From Paracoccus sediminicola (GTDB lineage: Bacteria > Pseudomonadota > Alphaproteobacteria > Rhodobacterales > Rhodobacteraceae), in assembly GCF_027912835.1 (NCBI RefSeq), contig NZ_CP115768.1, positions 310,001-374,000 on the forward strand: a stretch of DNA of 64,000 nucleotides, in the 5' to 3' direction. The position numbers and the translations under genes are program-made. How positions within the stretch are numbered: position 1 is the stretch's first letter; every line of letters begins with the position of its first letter. The notes under the pieces are model-generated. The model was not told the origin of the DNA. It did not search any database and saw only the letters and a list, made by a program, of their open reading frames with translations. Below, one piece after another: positions 53,594-63,649 of this stretch.

Positions 53594-54654
53594 GCCTTGG
53601 CTCCTTTGCGCCCCGCGCCCAGCATCGGGACCGCGGCTTCATCCAGCGGCCAGCGGGGGCGGCCGGCCAGATCCATGCCGTCGCGGCGACCGAGGCGAAA
53701 AGCCTCGATCCCGGCCCAGGCGATCATCGCGGCATTATCGGTGCAAAGCCGCAGCGGCGGGGCGAGAAACCGCGCCCCGGCCTCGGCTGCGACGATTTTC
53801 AGCGCCTCGCGGATCGTCGCATTCGCCGCCACCCCGCCCGCCACAGCCAGGACCGGAGCCGGGTGGGCGGAAAGCGCGCGCCGGGTCTTTTCGGCCATGA
53901 CCTCGGCCACTGCGCTCTGAAACCCGGCGCAGAGATCGGCGCGATCCTGCCGCGTCAGCCCGCCTTGACGCGCGCTCAGATCGTCGCGCAGCCGCAGCAC
54001 GGCGGTTTTCAGCCCCGAGAACGACATGTCGCAGCCTGGCCGGTCCAATAGCGGGCGGGGCAGGGCGAAACGCGCCGCGTCGCCCGTTTGCGCCTCGGCC
54101 TCGACTGCGGGGCCGCCGGGCTGCGCCAGTCCAAGCAACCGGGCCACCTTGTCGAAGGCCTCGCCCGGCGCGTCGTCGATGGTCCCGCCCAGACGCTGGA
54201 AGCGATCCGGTCCCGCCACATGCAGAAACTGGCAATGCCCGCCGGACACCAGCAGCATGAGATAGGGGTAGGCGATCCCATCGGTCAGGCGCGGGGTCAG
54301 GGCGTGACCGGCCAGATGGTTCACCCCGACAAGAGGCAGCCCGCTGCCCGCGGCGATGCCCTTGGCCAGCATCACCCCGGCCATCACCCCACCGATCAGC
54401 CCGGGCCCCGCGGTCACCGCGATTCCGTCAAGCCCGGAGAGATCCAGCCCTGCCTCATCCAGAGCCGCCTCGACGCAGAGATCCAGCCTCTCGGCATGGG
54501 CGCGGGCGGCGATCTCGGGCACGACGCCGCCGAACGCGGCGTGCAGATCGTTCTGCCCGGCGACGACGGACGACAATATGCTGCCATCATCGCGCACGAC
54601 GGCGGCTGCGGTGTCGTCGCAGCTGCTTTCGATGCCGAGGAAAACGAGTGTCAT
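53590..54654 (-). CDS. tsaD: tRNA N6-threonylcarbamoyladenosine synthase subunit TsaD
   Basis: 354 aa from ATG 54654. Starts [20 protein letters not shown]; metal-binding HLAGH in [35 protein letters not shown] and [12 protein letters not shown]. Transfers threonylcarbamoyl to A37 of ANN-decoding tRNAs. Divergent from hemD. Confidence 0.95.
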   Translation of the reverse strand: MTLVFLGIESSCDDTAAAVVRDDGSILSSVVAGQNDLHAAFGGVVPEIAARAHAERLDLCVEAALDEAGLDLSGLDGIAVTAGPGLIGGVMAGVMLAKGIAAGSGLPLVGVNHLAGHALTPRLTDGIAYPYLMLLVSGGHCQFLHVAGPDRFQRLGGTIDDAPGEAFDKVARLLGLAQPGGPAVEAEAQTGDAARFALPRPLLDRPGCDMSFSGLKTAVLRLRDDLSARQGGLTRQDRADLCAGFQSAVAEVMAEKTRRALSAHPAPVLAVAGGVAANATIREALKIVAAEAGARFLAPPLRLCTDNAAMIAWAGIEAFRLGRRDGMDLAGRPRWPLDEAAVPMLGAGRKGAKA

Positions 54655-54717
54655 GGTTGCGGTCCTTCGCCCGGAGCGGCTACTCCATCCAGATAGCCCC
54701 CCGACAGCGGAGCCGCA

Positions 54718-55407
54718 ATGACCGCGCCTCTTTGCCTTCTGACCCGACCCGAGGCGCAATCCCGCGCCTTCGCCGCGGAATTGCCCGGTGTCGACTGCCT
54801 GATCGCGCCGTTGTTGCGCATCGTCGCGGTCCCGTTTGAACGAAGCCAGGTCGACGCGGCTCCGGGGCTGGTCTTTACATCGGCCCATGCGGTCGGCGCG
54901 GCAGGGCCGGGGCAGGGCCGCGCCGCGCTCTGCGTCGGGCCGCAAACGGCCCAGGCGGCGCGAGAGGCCGGCTTTACCGTGACCGAGGGACCGGGCGATG
55001 GCGACGGGCTGATCCCGATGCTTCGCGAGCGGCCCGGCTGGCTGCATCTGCGCGGACGCCATGTCGCGGTCCAGCTGCCTGTGCCGGGGATCGTGGTCTA
55101 TGATCAGCTTGCGATGCCCCTGTCAGAGGCCGGACAAAAGGCGCTTGACGGCAAGCGACCGCTGATCCTGCCGCTGTTTTCCCCGCGCAGCGCTGCGCTG
55201 ATCTCGGGCCCTGCCGCCAGTGCCGCGGCATCGATCGTCAGCGTGGCGATCAGCGCCCGGTCCGATGCCGCCTATCGCGGCAAATCGGTGCGGCGGCTTA
55301 TCGCCGAGTATCCGGCGCGGCAGGCGATGGTCGATGCGGTCATGGCGCTGATTTCATTGGAACGAAGCGGTCAGCCGTGGGTTGAGGCGGAAAGGGGCGG
55401 TCGCTAG
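54718..55407 (+). CDS. hemD: Uroporphyrinogen-III synthase
   Basis: 229 aa. Weakly conserved family; [51 protein letters not shown] and FSPRSAALI give the HEM4 fold. Placement before a mitofilin-like gene and hemY, divergent from tsaD, is the usual alphaproteobacterial arrangement. Confidence 0.88.
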   Translation: MTAPLCLLTRPEAQSRAFAAELPGVDCLIAPLLRIVAVPFERSQVDAAPGLVFTSAHAVGAAGPGQGRAALCVGPQTAQAAREAGFTVTEGPGDGDGLIPMLRERPGWLHLRGRHVAVQLPVPGIVVYDQLAMPLSEAGQKALDGKRPLILPLFSPRSAALISGPAASAAASIVSVAISARSDAAYRGKSVRRLIAEYPARQAMVDAVMALISLERSGQPWVEAERGGR

Positions 55408-55467
55408 ACTGCCTTCGAAACCGGTCCGGCCAAGCCGTCGACCGACGTAATTTCAGGGGGATAAGAC

Positions 55468-56979
55468 GTGGCCACGTCCGGTAAGCCGAACAAGAACGGA
55501 AAGAAGACAACCGCCAGGAAATCGCAGCCTTCCGACAAGACGGTCGTCCCGTCGACAAAGGTCGATGCGGGCGAGGCCACAGTCTCGCGGATACCGCCCT
55601 CGCAGCCGATCGAGTCAGGGCTCGTTGGCGGCGCAGAGGGCACCACGCCCGCCTCGCGGAAGGCTTCGGCGACGAAATCCGGCGGAAGCGCGTTGCCGAA
55701 TACCCAGGGCCGCACCGAAACCGCCGCCGAAGCCAAGCAAAGCGATCTGCCGAAGGGCGATGTTCCCGCCGCAGCTGTCGGCGGAGGGTCCGCGTCGCGC
55801 AAGAAATCCTCTGCGGGCGGCTCGGGGTTCTGGCCGACCGCGCTTGGCGGTGTGGTGGCCGCAGGGCTGGGTGCCGCAGCAGCGATCATTGCAATGCCGT
55901 ATCTTGACGGCACCGGCGACGAGGCCGCTGTGGAACAAATCGACCCGGATGCGGTGACCTCCGACGCAGTTGCTGCTGCCACTGAGGCTGCCAGAGCCGA
56001 GGTGGCAGGGCTTCGCGACGAGGCGGTCGCCGCTGCCGAAGAGGCCGGCGCACAGGCCGCGCAGGAGATTATCGCCGAGATGCCCGAAGGGGTGGACACC
56101 ACGGCAGAGGTCCAGGCGGCGCTTCAGGCGCAAGCCGAACAGATCGCCGCCCTTGAGGAGGCTCTGGCGCAGCAGGAACAGAGCGCGGCGGCCCCGGCAT
56201 CGGGTTCCGGCAGCGACGTACCTTCACAGCAAGGCACCGCTTCGGACGAGCCGACCGAAAGCGCATCGGCCGGCCCGGATATGGCGGCGCAGCTCGAGGA
56301 ACTTCGCCAGCAGCTCTCGGCTCAGCAGGAAACCATCGCCGAACTCTCCAATCGTCCGCAGGTCGATCCCGAGGCGCTCGAGCGGGTCGAGACGCTTGCC
56401 CAGAACGCAGAGCAGGTCAAATCGGAAATCGAGTCCGCCGCCGCCGAAGCGCGCGACAGCCTGTCCTCGGTCCAGTCCGAGGCCGAGGCAGCCACGCAGC
56501 GGGCGCAGGCGGTCGCATCAGTCGCAGCCCTTGGCGCGGCTCTGGAGCGGGGCGGTTCGCCGACCGAGGCGGTCGAGCAGCTCGAGAATTCCGGCGTCGA
56601 GGTGCCCGAGCCGCTGGCGCAGGAAGATCTTCCGACGCTGGACCAGGTCCAGATCGGCTTCGACGCGGCCTCGCGCGCGGCGCTGCGGGCCTCGTTGCAG
56701 GCCGGGGACGGCAATGGCGGCGCGATGGGCGCAGTCGGGAATTTCCTGCGTATGCAGACTGGCGCGCGCTCGGTCGAGCCGCGGGAAGGCAACAGCGCCG
56801 ATGCGATCCTGTCACGCGCCGGGGCGCTGGTCGAACAGGGCGATCTGAGCACCGCGCTGGAGGAGCTTCAGGCCTTGCCGGATGCCGGGCAGGAGGCGAT
56901 GGCCGACTGGCGCGCCCAGGCAGAGGCCTATCTCGCTGCCGAAGCCGCGCTGAACGACGTCGCAAACACGCTGAACTGA
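55468..56979 (+). CDS. Mitofilin-like inner membrane protein (COG4223)
   Basis: 503 aa; GTG start at 55468 after GGGGATAAGAC. Basic and Pro-rich N-terminus, one TM near 118-142 (FWPTALGGVVAAGLGAAAAIIA), long Ala/Glu/Gln coiled coil (about 160-370), and a C-terminal helical domain. Bacterial mitofilin proteins sit next to hemY in alphaproteobacteria and are linked to membrane curvature and haem synthesis. Confidence 0.82.
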   Translation: MATSGKPNKNGKKTTARKSQPSDKTVVPSTKVDAGEATVSRIPPSQPIESGLVGGAEGTTPASRKASATKSGGSALPNTQGRTETAAEAKQSDLPKGDVPAAAVGGGSASRKKSSAGGSGFWPTALGGVVAAGLGAAAAIIAMPYLDGTGDEAAVEQIDPDAVTSDAVAAATEAARAEVAGLRDEAVAAAEEAGAQAAQEIIAEMPEGVDTTAEVQAALQAQAEQIAALEEALAQQEQSAAAPASGSGSDVPSQQGTASDEPTESASAGPDMAAQLEELRQQLSAQQETIAELSNRPQVDPEALERVETLAQNAEQVKSEIESAAAEARDSLSSVQSEAEAATQRAQAVASVAALGAALERGGSPTEAVEQLENSGVEVPEPLAQEDLPTLDQVQIGFDAASRAALRASLQAGDGNGGAMGAVGNFLRMQTGARSVEPREGNSADAILSRAGALVEQGDLSTALEELQALPDAGQEAMADWRAQAEAYLAAEAALNDVANTLN

Positions 56980-56989
56980 GGGGTTAATC

Positions 56990-58843
56990 ATGCTGCTGTC
57001 TTTGTTGAAGATCCTTCTGTTCTTCGCCGTGATCCTCGCGGTCGCGCTGGGGCTGAATGCGCTGTCGGCGACCTCGGAAGGGGTGCGGGTCGTGCTGGCC
57101 GGAACCGAATACACGCTCGGCCCGATCCAGGCGGTTGTCGCACTGCTGATCCTGCTGGTCGCGGTCTGGTTGCTGTTCAAACTGCTGGGCATTGCCTGGG
57201 CGTTCCTGCGCTTCGTGATGGGGGATGAAACGGCGATCAACCGCTATTTCGCCCGGTCGCGCCGCGAAAAGGGGCTTGAGGCGCTGTCGCAGGGTCTGCT
57301 GGCCGTGGCGGCAGGCGACGCCAAGGAAGCGCAGAGTCAGGCCGCGAAAGCGAATAAATATCTGGACGACAAGCGCGCGACGCGGCTTCTGGCCGCGCAG
57401 GCGGCTGAAGTTGCCGGCGATGACAGCCAGGCCGAGACCGTCTATCGCGAGATGCTCGAAGACGACCGCACCCGCTTTGTGGGCGTGCGCGGTCTGCTGA
57501 AACAGAAGCTCTCGGCGGGCGACACCGAAACGGCGCTGCAATTGGCGCAGAAGGCTTATGCGCTGCGCCCGCGTCATACCGAAACGCAGAACACGCTTCT
57601 CGAATTGACCACCAAGCAGGGTGACTGGAAGGGCGCTCGTGGCATTCTCAAGGACAAGCGTCGTCAGGGCGATCTGCCGAAAGACGTCCATATCCGCCGC
57701 GATGCCGTGCTGGCACTTCAGGAAGCGCGCAACGTGCTGGCCGGCGGCACCTCGGTTTCCGCGCGCGAGGCGGCGATCTCGGCAGCGAAGGCCTCGCCCG
57801 ATCTGATCCCGGCGGTGGTGCTGGCGGCGCGCAGCTATATGGCGCAGAAGGATCCGCGCAATGCCGAGCGTCTGCTGGAGAAGGCCTGGTCGGTCAACCC
57901 GCATCCCGATCTCGCCGCGACCTTTGCCGCGATCAAACCGGACGAGACCCCGAACCAGCGTCTGCGGCGCTTCGAATCACTGATGAAGAAGAACGCGGAT
58001 CACGAGGAAACCCGGCTTCTGCGCGCCGAGCTGCTGCTCGCCAACGAAGATTTCCCCGGCGCGCGCCGGGCGCTCGGCGATCTGGCCGAGACCCATCCGA
58101 CGACGCGGACCTTGTCGATCATGGCCGCTGTGGAACGTGGCGAGGGCGGGGACGACGCGGCGGTCCGGGCCTGGCTGGTCAAGGCGATGAACGCTTCGCG
58201 CGGGCCGCAATGGGTCTGTGACAAATGCGAACATGTCATGGATGAATGGGCGCCGATCTGCGAAAACTGTGGCGGTTTCGACACGCTCAGCTGGCGCGAG
58301 CCTGCGCAGAAGCGCGGCACCTCGGTTGCGACCTCCGGGGCCGAGCTGTTGCCGCTACTGGTGGGGCGTCCCTCGGACAGGGATGAGCCCGAGACGACGC
58401 CGGGAGATAACGCGCAACCGGTGAACGAAACCGAGTCTGTGCCGGAAGCTGCTCAAGCCAATGGCGCGGCGAGCGGTTCTGTGGTTGCGGATGTTGCGCC
58501 GGGCATCGTGCCGCGCGAATCCGACTTCGTTAACGAGCCGGCTGTTACGCAGGCGAAGCAGGCGCCGGCACCCAAGATCGTGCCCGCCAGTGAATCCCCC
58601 ACTCCGGCGCATGCGAAACCGACGCCTGCGCGTGACGAGACCACTGTCACGACCCGCACCCCAGTCGACGGGCGCGATGCCGAGCCGCTACACGAGCCAG
58701 TGCGGCCTGATGTAGAGCCGCCCGAAGACGCCTCGCTCCCCCCGGCCCGCGAGGCCGACCGGTCCAGCCGTCTTGTGCTCGATGCGGACAACCCACCCCG
58801 GCCCGATGTCGAGCCGATCGACAAGGCCGACAAGCCGCGCTGA
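56990..58843 (+). CDS. hemY: HemY protein (TPR, haem biosynthesis-associated)
   Basis: 617 aa. Two N-terminal TM segments (LLSLLKILLFFAVILAVALGL; AVVALLILLVAVWLLFKLLG), HemY_N features, then TPR repeats to about 400. A zinc-ribbon-like CDKC...CENC (about 409-427, followed by GGFDTLSW) comes next, then a disordered Pro/Glu-rich tail of about 180 residues. HemY supports late haem synthesis; the ribbon recalls LapB-type rubredoxin ends. Confidence 0.9.
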   Translation: MLLSLLKILLFFAVILAVALGLNALSATSEGVRVVLAGTEYTLGPIQAVVALLILLVAVWLLFKLLGIAWAFLRFVMGDETAINRYFARSRREKGLEALSQGLLAVAAGDAKEAQSQAAKANKYLDDKRATRLLAAQAAEVAGDDSQAETVYREMLEDDRTRFVGVRGLLKQKLSAGDTETALQLAQKAYALRPRHTETQNTLLELTTKQGDWKGARGILKDKRRQGDLPKDVHIRRDAVLALQEARNVLAGGTSVSAREAAISAAKASPDLIPAVVLAARSYMAQKDPRNAERLLEKAWSVNPHPDLAATFAAIKPDETPNQRLRRFESLMKKNADHEETRLLRAELLLANEDFPGARRALGDLAETHPTTRTLSIMAAVERGEGGDDAAVRAWLVKAMNASRGPQWVCDKCEHVMDEWAPICENCGGFDTLSWREPAQKRGTSVATSGAELLPLLVGRPSDRDEPETTPGDNAQPVNETESVPEAAQANGAASGSVVADVAPGIVPRESDFVNEPAVTQAKQAPAPKIVPASESPTPAHAKPTPARDETTVTTRTPVDGRDAEPLHEPVRPDVEPPEDASLPPAREADRSSRLVLDADNPPRPDVEPIDKADKPR

Positions 58844-58918
58844 TTGCGGCGAAATTCGCGCCGATAGGGTCTTTTCCCCCGCGCCGGAAACTGCTATCCG
58901 GCGCGGCACGCAGACGGG

Positions 58919-58994
58919 GCCGGTGTAGCTCAGCTGGTAGAGCACGTCATTCGTAATGATGGGGTCGTAGGTTCGAGTCCTATCACCGGCACCA
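58919..58994 (+). tRNA. tRNA-Thr, anticodon CGT
   Basis: 76 bases including an encoded CCA. Acceptor GCCGGTG/CACCGGC, D arm GCTCAGCTGGTAGAGC, anticodon stem CGTCA/TGATG (one G-T pair) with loop TTCGTAA, and T arm GTAGGTTCGAGTCCTAT. Anticodon CGU reads ACG. Confidence 0.97.
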
Positions 58995-59045
58995 CCCCTG
59001 CGGCGCTTCCGAGTATCTGGGTTTGCGACGCGGTCGCTCCGGGGC

Positions 59046-59798
59046 TCACAGCGTTCCCGCGTCGAGATTTGCGCAGAGCTTGAGATAGGACGGATCGAAC
59101 CTCGCCAGCCGCGTGAGTCGTTCCAGATCGAGCAGTCGGATTTGCTGACCGTGCCATTCGATCAGCCCCCTCTGGCGCAGCTCGCGCACGGCGCGGTTGA
59201 TATGCACCGGCGAATAGCCAAGCGCGTCGCCCAGATCGCGTTGCAGAATCGGCAGCGAAAACACACCGCTATTCACCGCATCCGCCTCTGAAAGGCGGAA
59301 ATGCAGCTCGCAGAGCAGATGGGCCAGATGCCCAGCGACATTTAGCCGGGCTGACGCGGCGAGCCATTGCCGGCTGATCGCGGCCTCGCGCGCTGTCAGG
59401 CTCATGAACAGCCTCGCCAGCCGAGGGCTTTCGGTGGTCGCGCGACGCAGTTCTTCGTGGTCGATATAGTTGACCGTGGTCGGTCCGCAGGCGACGAGCC
59501 CATGCAGCAACCGTGTGAGTATGAACCCGTCCAGAGCAACGATATCGCCCGGAACCTTCAGCCCGGTGATCACCCGCTTGCGATGCTCGCTGTCGACCTT
59601 GAGCTGGCAGATTGCCATCCCTTGCGCGATCACGCAGCTCTGCGCCGTCCGCTCGTTTCCGCAGAAGATCATGTCACCATCGGCGAGTCGCACCTGACGA
59701 GAACGAATCAGACCGATTCGTTCGAACAGGTCCGCCGAGATCGCTGCATGGCGCTGCAATTGAGCGATGAAAACGGAAGGTAAAGAGAAACTCAGCAT
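59046..59798 (-). CDS. Crp/Fnr family transcriptional regulator
   Basis: 250 aa from ATG 59798; a TTG at 59846 is a weaker alternative. N-terminal cyclic-nucleotide-like sensor domain (about 15-125: LADGDMIFCGNERTAQSC, VITGLKVPGDIVAL), dimer helix, and Crp-type HTH (LPILQRDLGDALGYSPVHINRAVRELRQRG, about 195-225). No FNR-type Cys cluster. Divergent from aglE, so control of the agl operon or of itself is possible. Confidence 0.88.
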   Translation of the reverse strand: MLSFSLPSVFIAQLQRHAAISADLFERIGLIRSRQVRLADGDMIFCGNERTAQSCVIAQGMAICQLKVDSEHRKRVITGLKVPGDIVALDGFILTRLLHGLVACGPTTVNYIDHEELRRATTESPRLARLFMSLTAREAAISRQWLAASARLNVAGHLAHLLCELHFRLSEADAVNSGVFSLPILQRDLGDALGYSPVHINRAVRELRQRGLIEWHGQQIRLLDLERLTRLARFDPSYLKLCANLDAGTL

Positions 59799-60113
59799 GA
59801 CGCGAATGAGATTCCCAATTCGACGCCTGCTGTCCAACAAAATCAACGCTAACCATCAATTTTTAACTAAAGTTTCAATTAGTTAGGGTTAATTAAATGT
59901 TAATGGTTAATGCCGCGACTGAGAAGCTCCGCGTGCGAAGACGAGCTGCGTCTATTTCGGGCAGATCGCCCGCCAAAAACCAGGTTTCGTGGCCGGGCCT
60001 GCGGGCCGCAGGCGGCGCCGATGTGTCAGTGCTGGTGACCATTTGACATTCCCGCTCTGCGCGCTGAGTTTGAGAGAAACCCGCCTGGCGGGACAACCAA
60101 CGGAGGAGATGTG
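59799..60113. other. 315-bp divergent intergenic region, Crp-type gene to aglE
   Basis: The part near 59840-59915 is strikingly AT-rich against a high-GC background and carries the inverted and direct repeats listed separately. The aglE-proximal part has normal GC and ends in a strong GGAGGAG ribosome-binding site at 60102-60108. No gene or RNA recognised. Confidence 0.5.
59864..59911. promoter_or_regulatory. Candidate operator: inverted repeat plus GTTAAT direct repeats
   Basis: TAACTAA (59864-59870), 8-bp spacer, TTAGTTA (59879-59885): a perfect 22-bp palindrome of Crp/Fnr-site size, 66 bp upstream of the Crp-type gene start. GTTAAT repeats follow at 59888, 59899 and 59906. Binding by the adjacent regulator is inference. 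Confidence 0.45.
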
Positions 60114-61469
60114 ATGACAAGAATAATTATGGGCTCCGCGGCTGTGATAGCGCTCACAGCGAGTGTCGCTCAGGCGCAGATGATCTTCGAGCCGGGCGAG
60201 GACGATCGTTTCAACTGGGACAGCCTCGATGCCTTTGCCGAGGAGTATTCCGGGCTCGACGGGCAAAGCTTCACGATCCTCGGGCCCTGGCTCGGTCAGG
60301 ATCTCGAACTGTTCGAATCGGTGCTGCCCTATTTCGAAGAAGCGACCGGCGCTCAGGTCGAATATAATGGCTCGGACAGTTTCGAGCAGCAGATCGTGAT
60401 CGACAGCGAGGCCGGCTCTCCGCCCGACATGGCCGTGTTCCCGCAACCGGGCCTGGCCGCGGGTCTGGCCGCGAAGGGCCAGCTTCAGCCGCTGCCCGAG
60501 GAAACCCGCCAGTGGATCGTCGACAACTATGCCGCCGGCGAAAGCTGGGCCGACCTTGTCACCTATGCCGGACCCGAAGGCGAAGAACAGGTCTATGCCT
60601 TCCCCTACAAGGCCGACGTGAAATCGCTGGTCTGGTATGTCCCGGAGAACTTCGAGGATGCCGGTTATGAAGTCCCCGAGACGCTCGAGGATCTCAAGGC
60701 GCTGACCGAGCAGATTGCGGCGGATGGCGAAACGCCCTGGTGCATCGGGCTGGGTTCGGGCGGCGCGACCGGCTGGCCGGCGACCGATTGGGTCGAAGAT
60801 CTGATGCTGCGGCTGAACTCGCCGGAGGATTACGACGCCTGGACCACCAACGAGATCCCCTTCAACGATCCCAAGGTGCTCGCGGCGATCGAGGAATTCG
60901 GCTGGTTCGCAAAGAACGAGGATTTCGTATCGGGCGGTGTCGGTTCGGTGGCGGCTACCGATTTCCGTGAAAGCCCCGCCGGTCTCTTTGAATACCCGCC
61001 CGGCTGCTATCTGCATCGCCAGGCGAGCTTCATCCCGACCTTCTTCCCGGAGGGCACCTTCATCGGTGAAGATGTAGATTTCTTCTACCTCCCGGCCTCG
61101 TCCGAAAACGATCAGGGCCAGCCGGTTCTGGGCGGCGGAACGCTGTTTTCGGTGCTGACGGAAAACGAGGCGGCGATGGCCTTCATCGAGTTCCTCAAGA
61201 CTCCGATCGCGCAGGAAATCTGGATGGCGCAAACCGGCTTCCTGACGCCGCATACCGGGGTCAATACCGAGGTCTATGGCGATGAGACGCTGAAGCGTAT
61301 GGGCGACATCCTTCTGAACGCGACCACGTTCCGCTTCGACGGCTCGGATCTGATGCCGGGCGCGATCGGGGCAGGCGCGTTCTGGACCGGCATGGTCGAT
61401 TATGTCGGCGGGCAGTCCGCCGAAGACTCGGCAGCCGCGATCCAGTCCACCTGGGACACGCTGAACTGA
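60114..61469 (+). CDS. aglE: Alpha-glucoside ABC transporter substrate-binding protein
   Basis: 451 aa from ATG 60114 (GGAGGAG upstream). Signal peptide ending AQAQ, then a family-1 solute-binding fold: FTILGPWLGQDLELFESVLP, VEYNGSDSFEQQI, PPDMAVFPQPGL, WYVPENFEDAGYEVPETLED. Order and partners (aglF, aglG, aglA) support the AglE assignment for trehalose, maltose or sucrose-type sugars. Confidence 0.9.
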   Translation: MTRIIMGSAAVIALTASVAQAQMIFEPGEDDRFNWDSLDAFAEEYSGLDGQSFTILGPWLGQDLELFESVLPYFEEATGAQVEYNGSDSFEQQIVIDSEAGSPPDMAVFPQPGLAAGLAAKGQLQPLPEETRQWIVDNYAAGESWADLVTYAGPEGEEQVYAFPYKADVKSLVWYVPENFEDAGYEVPETLEDLKALTEQIAADGETPWCIGLGSGGATGWPATDWVEDLMLRLNSPEDYDAWTTNEIPFNDPKVLAAIEEFGWFAKNEDFVSGGVGSVAATDFRESPAGLFEYPPGCYLHRQASFIPTFFPEGTFIGEDVDFFYLPASSENDQGQPVLGGGTLFSVLTENEAAMAFIEFLKTPIAQEIWMAQTGFLTPHTGVNTEVYGDETLKRMGDILLNATTFRFDGSDLMPGAIGAGAFWTGMVDYVGGQSAEDSAAAIQSTWDTLN

Positions 61470-61478
61470 GGCGAAACC

Positions 61479-61502
61479 GGCCGGCCCCAGCCGGGGCCGG
61501 CC
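61479..61502 (+). other. Strong hairpin between aglE and aglF
   Basis: Perfect 10-bp stem GGCCGGCCCC/GGGGCCGGCC with loop AGCC, followed by CATTTTC, 10 bp after the aglE stop. Likely an attenuator or mRNA stabiliser that keeps the binding protein more abundant than the permeases. Confidence 0.65.
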
Positions 61503-61523
61503 CATTTTCGGGGAGGAACGGGG

Positions 61524-62519
61524 ATGGAATTATTCCTGCTGGCCGTGGGCACGATCATCATCGGCGTTTTCGGCTGCGTATTGTGGTTCTGGGGATCGAA
61601 TTTCGTCCTCGATTCCATCTATCCGCCGCGCGGGCCGAATGCGGGCGAGAATATCCGCCGTGCCAGCACGATCCGCCCCTGGTTGTTTCTCGGCCCGGCG
61701 ATCCTGTTTCTCGGGGTGTATCTTGTCTACCCGGTGGTGAACTCGCTCTGGCTGTCGCTTCTGAACGGGTCGAGCACACGCTTCATCGGCGTCGATAACT
61801 ATACCTGGCTGGTCGGCGACTCGAAATTCCAGGAGTCGATGATCAACAATTTCTTCTGGCTGCTGATCGTGCCGGCGCTGTCGACGCTGTTCGGGCTGAT
61901 CGCCGCACAGCTGACCGACCGCATCCGCTGGGGCAATATCGGCAAGTCGCTGATCTTCATGCCGATGGCGATCTCTTTCGTGGGTGCGGGTGTCATCTGG
62001 AAGCTGATCTATGAATATCGCGAGCCCGGAGCCGAGCAGATCGGTCTGCTGAATGCCATCGTTCAGGCGCTGGGCGGCGACCCGCAGACCTGGCTGACAC
62101 TTCAGCCCTGGAACAACTTCTTCCTGATGATCGTGCTGGTCTGGATCCAGACCGGCTTTGCCATGGTGATCCTCTCGGCCGCGTTGCGCGGCATCCCCGA
62201 AGAAACCATCGAAGCCGCGGTGCTGGACGGTGCCTCGCACTGGCAGATCTTCTTCAAGATCAAGGTGCCGCAGATCATGGGCACCATCGCCGTTGTCTGG
62301 ACCACGATCACCATCACCGTGCTGAAGGTCTTCGACATCGTCTTCGTGATGACCAACGGCCAGTGGGGCACGCAGGTGCTGGCGAACCTGATGTATGACT
62401 GGATGTTCCGCGGGACGCCCGATTACGGACGCGGCTCGGCCATCGCCATCGTGCTGATGGTGCTGGTGCTGCCGATCATGATCTGGAACATCAGGAACGT
62501 CCGCAAGGAGATGCGCTGA
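61524..62519 (+). CDS. aglF: Alpha-glucoside ABC transporter permease
   Basis: 331 aa, GGGGAGG before ATG 61524. MalF-type permease with about seven to eight TM segments; the ABC-interacting EAA loop reads EAAVLDGASHWQIFFKIKVPQI. TGATG overlap with aglG. Confidence 0.92.
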   Translation: MELFLLAVGTIIIGVFGCVLWFWGSNFVLDSIYPPRGPNAGENIRRASTIRPWLFLGPAILFLGVYLVYPVVNSLWLSLLNGSSTRFIGVDNYTWLVGDSKFQESMINNFFWLLIVPALSTLFGLIAAQLTDRIRWGNIGKSLIFMPMAISFVGAGVIWKLIYEYREPGAEQIGLLNAIVQALGGDPQTWLTLQPWNNFFLMIVLVWIQTGFAMVILSAALRGIPEETIEAAVLDGASHWQIFFKIKVPQIMGTIAVVWTTITITVLKVFDIVFVMTNGQWGTQVLANLMYDWMFRGTPDYGRGSAIAIVLMVLVLPIMIWNIRNVRKEMR

Positions 62520-63649
62520 TGGAAGGCATGGCCGGACAGAAATCCTCGCTCACCTGGGCGGTGAATATCGCAGCTCTGCTGCTGGTGATCCTCTGGACCA
62601 TCCCGACTGCGGGTCTGCTGGTCTCGTCCTTCCGCGACCGCGATCAGATCTCGGCGACGGGGTGGTGGAAATCCATGGTCGCGCAAGAGCAGACCGGCTT
62701 CGTGCGCACGGGCGGAGCGGACGATCAGGTGCAGGATGGCGATCTTTACGTGCTTGAGGGCAGCCTCGTCGAAGAGGGTCAGACGCTTGCCGCCTGGGGC
62801 ACCAGCTCGCGCGATCCGGGGGCCTTCGCGCCGGGGGATTCGACCGAGGTGGACGGCGCCACGCTGAGCGTGGCCGAGAATGGCGGCTATCGGCTCGAAT
62901 CGACCGTGCCCTTCGAAATGCGGCGCGGCGAGCGGATCTTCGTCGTTACCGAGAGCCCGCCAAGCTTCACCACCGAGAATTACAGCCGGGTTCTGAACGC
63001 CGAGGGGATCGGTCGTGCCTTCATGAACACCATGACGGTAACCATTCCGGCGACGGTGATCCCGATCCTGATCGCGGCCTTCGCAGCCTATGCGCTGGCG
63101 TGGATGGAGTTCCCGGGCCGAGCGCTGCTGACCGCGGCGGTGGTCGGCTTGCTGGTCGTGCCGCTACAGGTCTCGCTGATCCCGCTGCTGAGGCTTCACA
63201 ACGAGATCGGGCTCGGCAAGGGGTATGTCGGCATCTGGCTTGCCCATACGGGCTTCGGTCTGCCACTGGCGGTTTATTTGCTGCGCAACTACATGGCCGG
63301 ACTGCCCCGCGAGGTGATCGAGTCCGCCCGCGTCGACGGCGCGACGGAGTTCCAGATCTTCCGCAAGATCATCCTGCCGCTGTCCTTCCCGGCACTGGCC
63401 TCATTTGCGATCTTCCAGTTCCTCTGGGTCTGGAACGACCTTCTCGTGGCCACCGTGTTCCTCGGCAATACCCGTGAACAGCTGGTCATGACCGGCGTGC
63501 TGCGCGAGTTGATGGGGTCGCGCGGCGGTGACTGGGAAATCCTCGCCACCTCTGCATTCATCTCGATTGCCGTTCCGCTGCTTGTGTTCTTCGCCATGCA
63601 GAAATATCTGGTCCGCGGCCTGCTGGCAGGATCGGTCAAGGGTGGATGA
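62519..63649 (+). CDS. aglG: Alpha-glucoside ABC transporter permease
   Basis: 376 aa. MalG-type permease with a large periplasmic domain inserted after the first TM (about 45-155), as is usual for AglG. EAA loop ESARVDGATEFQIFRKIILPLS. Overlaps aglA. Confidence 0.92.
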   Translation: MEGMAGQKSSLTWAVNIAALLLVILWTIPTAGLLVSSFRDRDQISATGWWKSMVAQEQTGFVRTGGADDQVQDGDLYVLEGSLVEEGQTLAAWGTSSRDPGAFAPGDSTEVDGATLSVAENGGYRLESTVPFEMRRGERIFVVTESPPSFTTENYSRVLNAEGIGRAFMNTMTVTIPATVIPILIAAFAAYALAWMEFPGRALLTAAVVGLLVVPLQVSLIPLLRLHNEIGLGKGYVGIWLAHTGFGLPLAVYLLRNYMAGLPREVIESARVDGATEFQIFRKIILPLSFPALASFAIFQFLWVWNDLLVATVFLGNTREQLVMTGVLRELMGSRGGDWEILATSAFISIAVPLLVFFAMQKYLVRGLLAGSVKGG

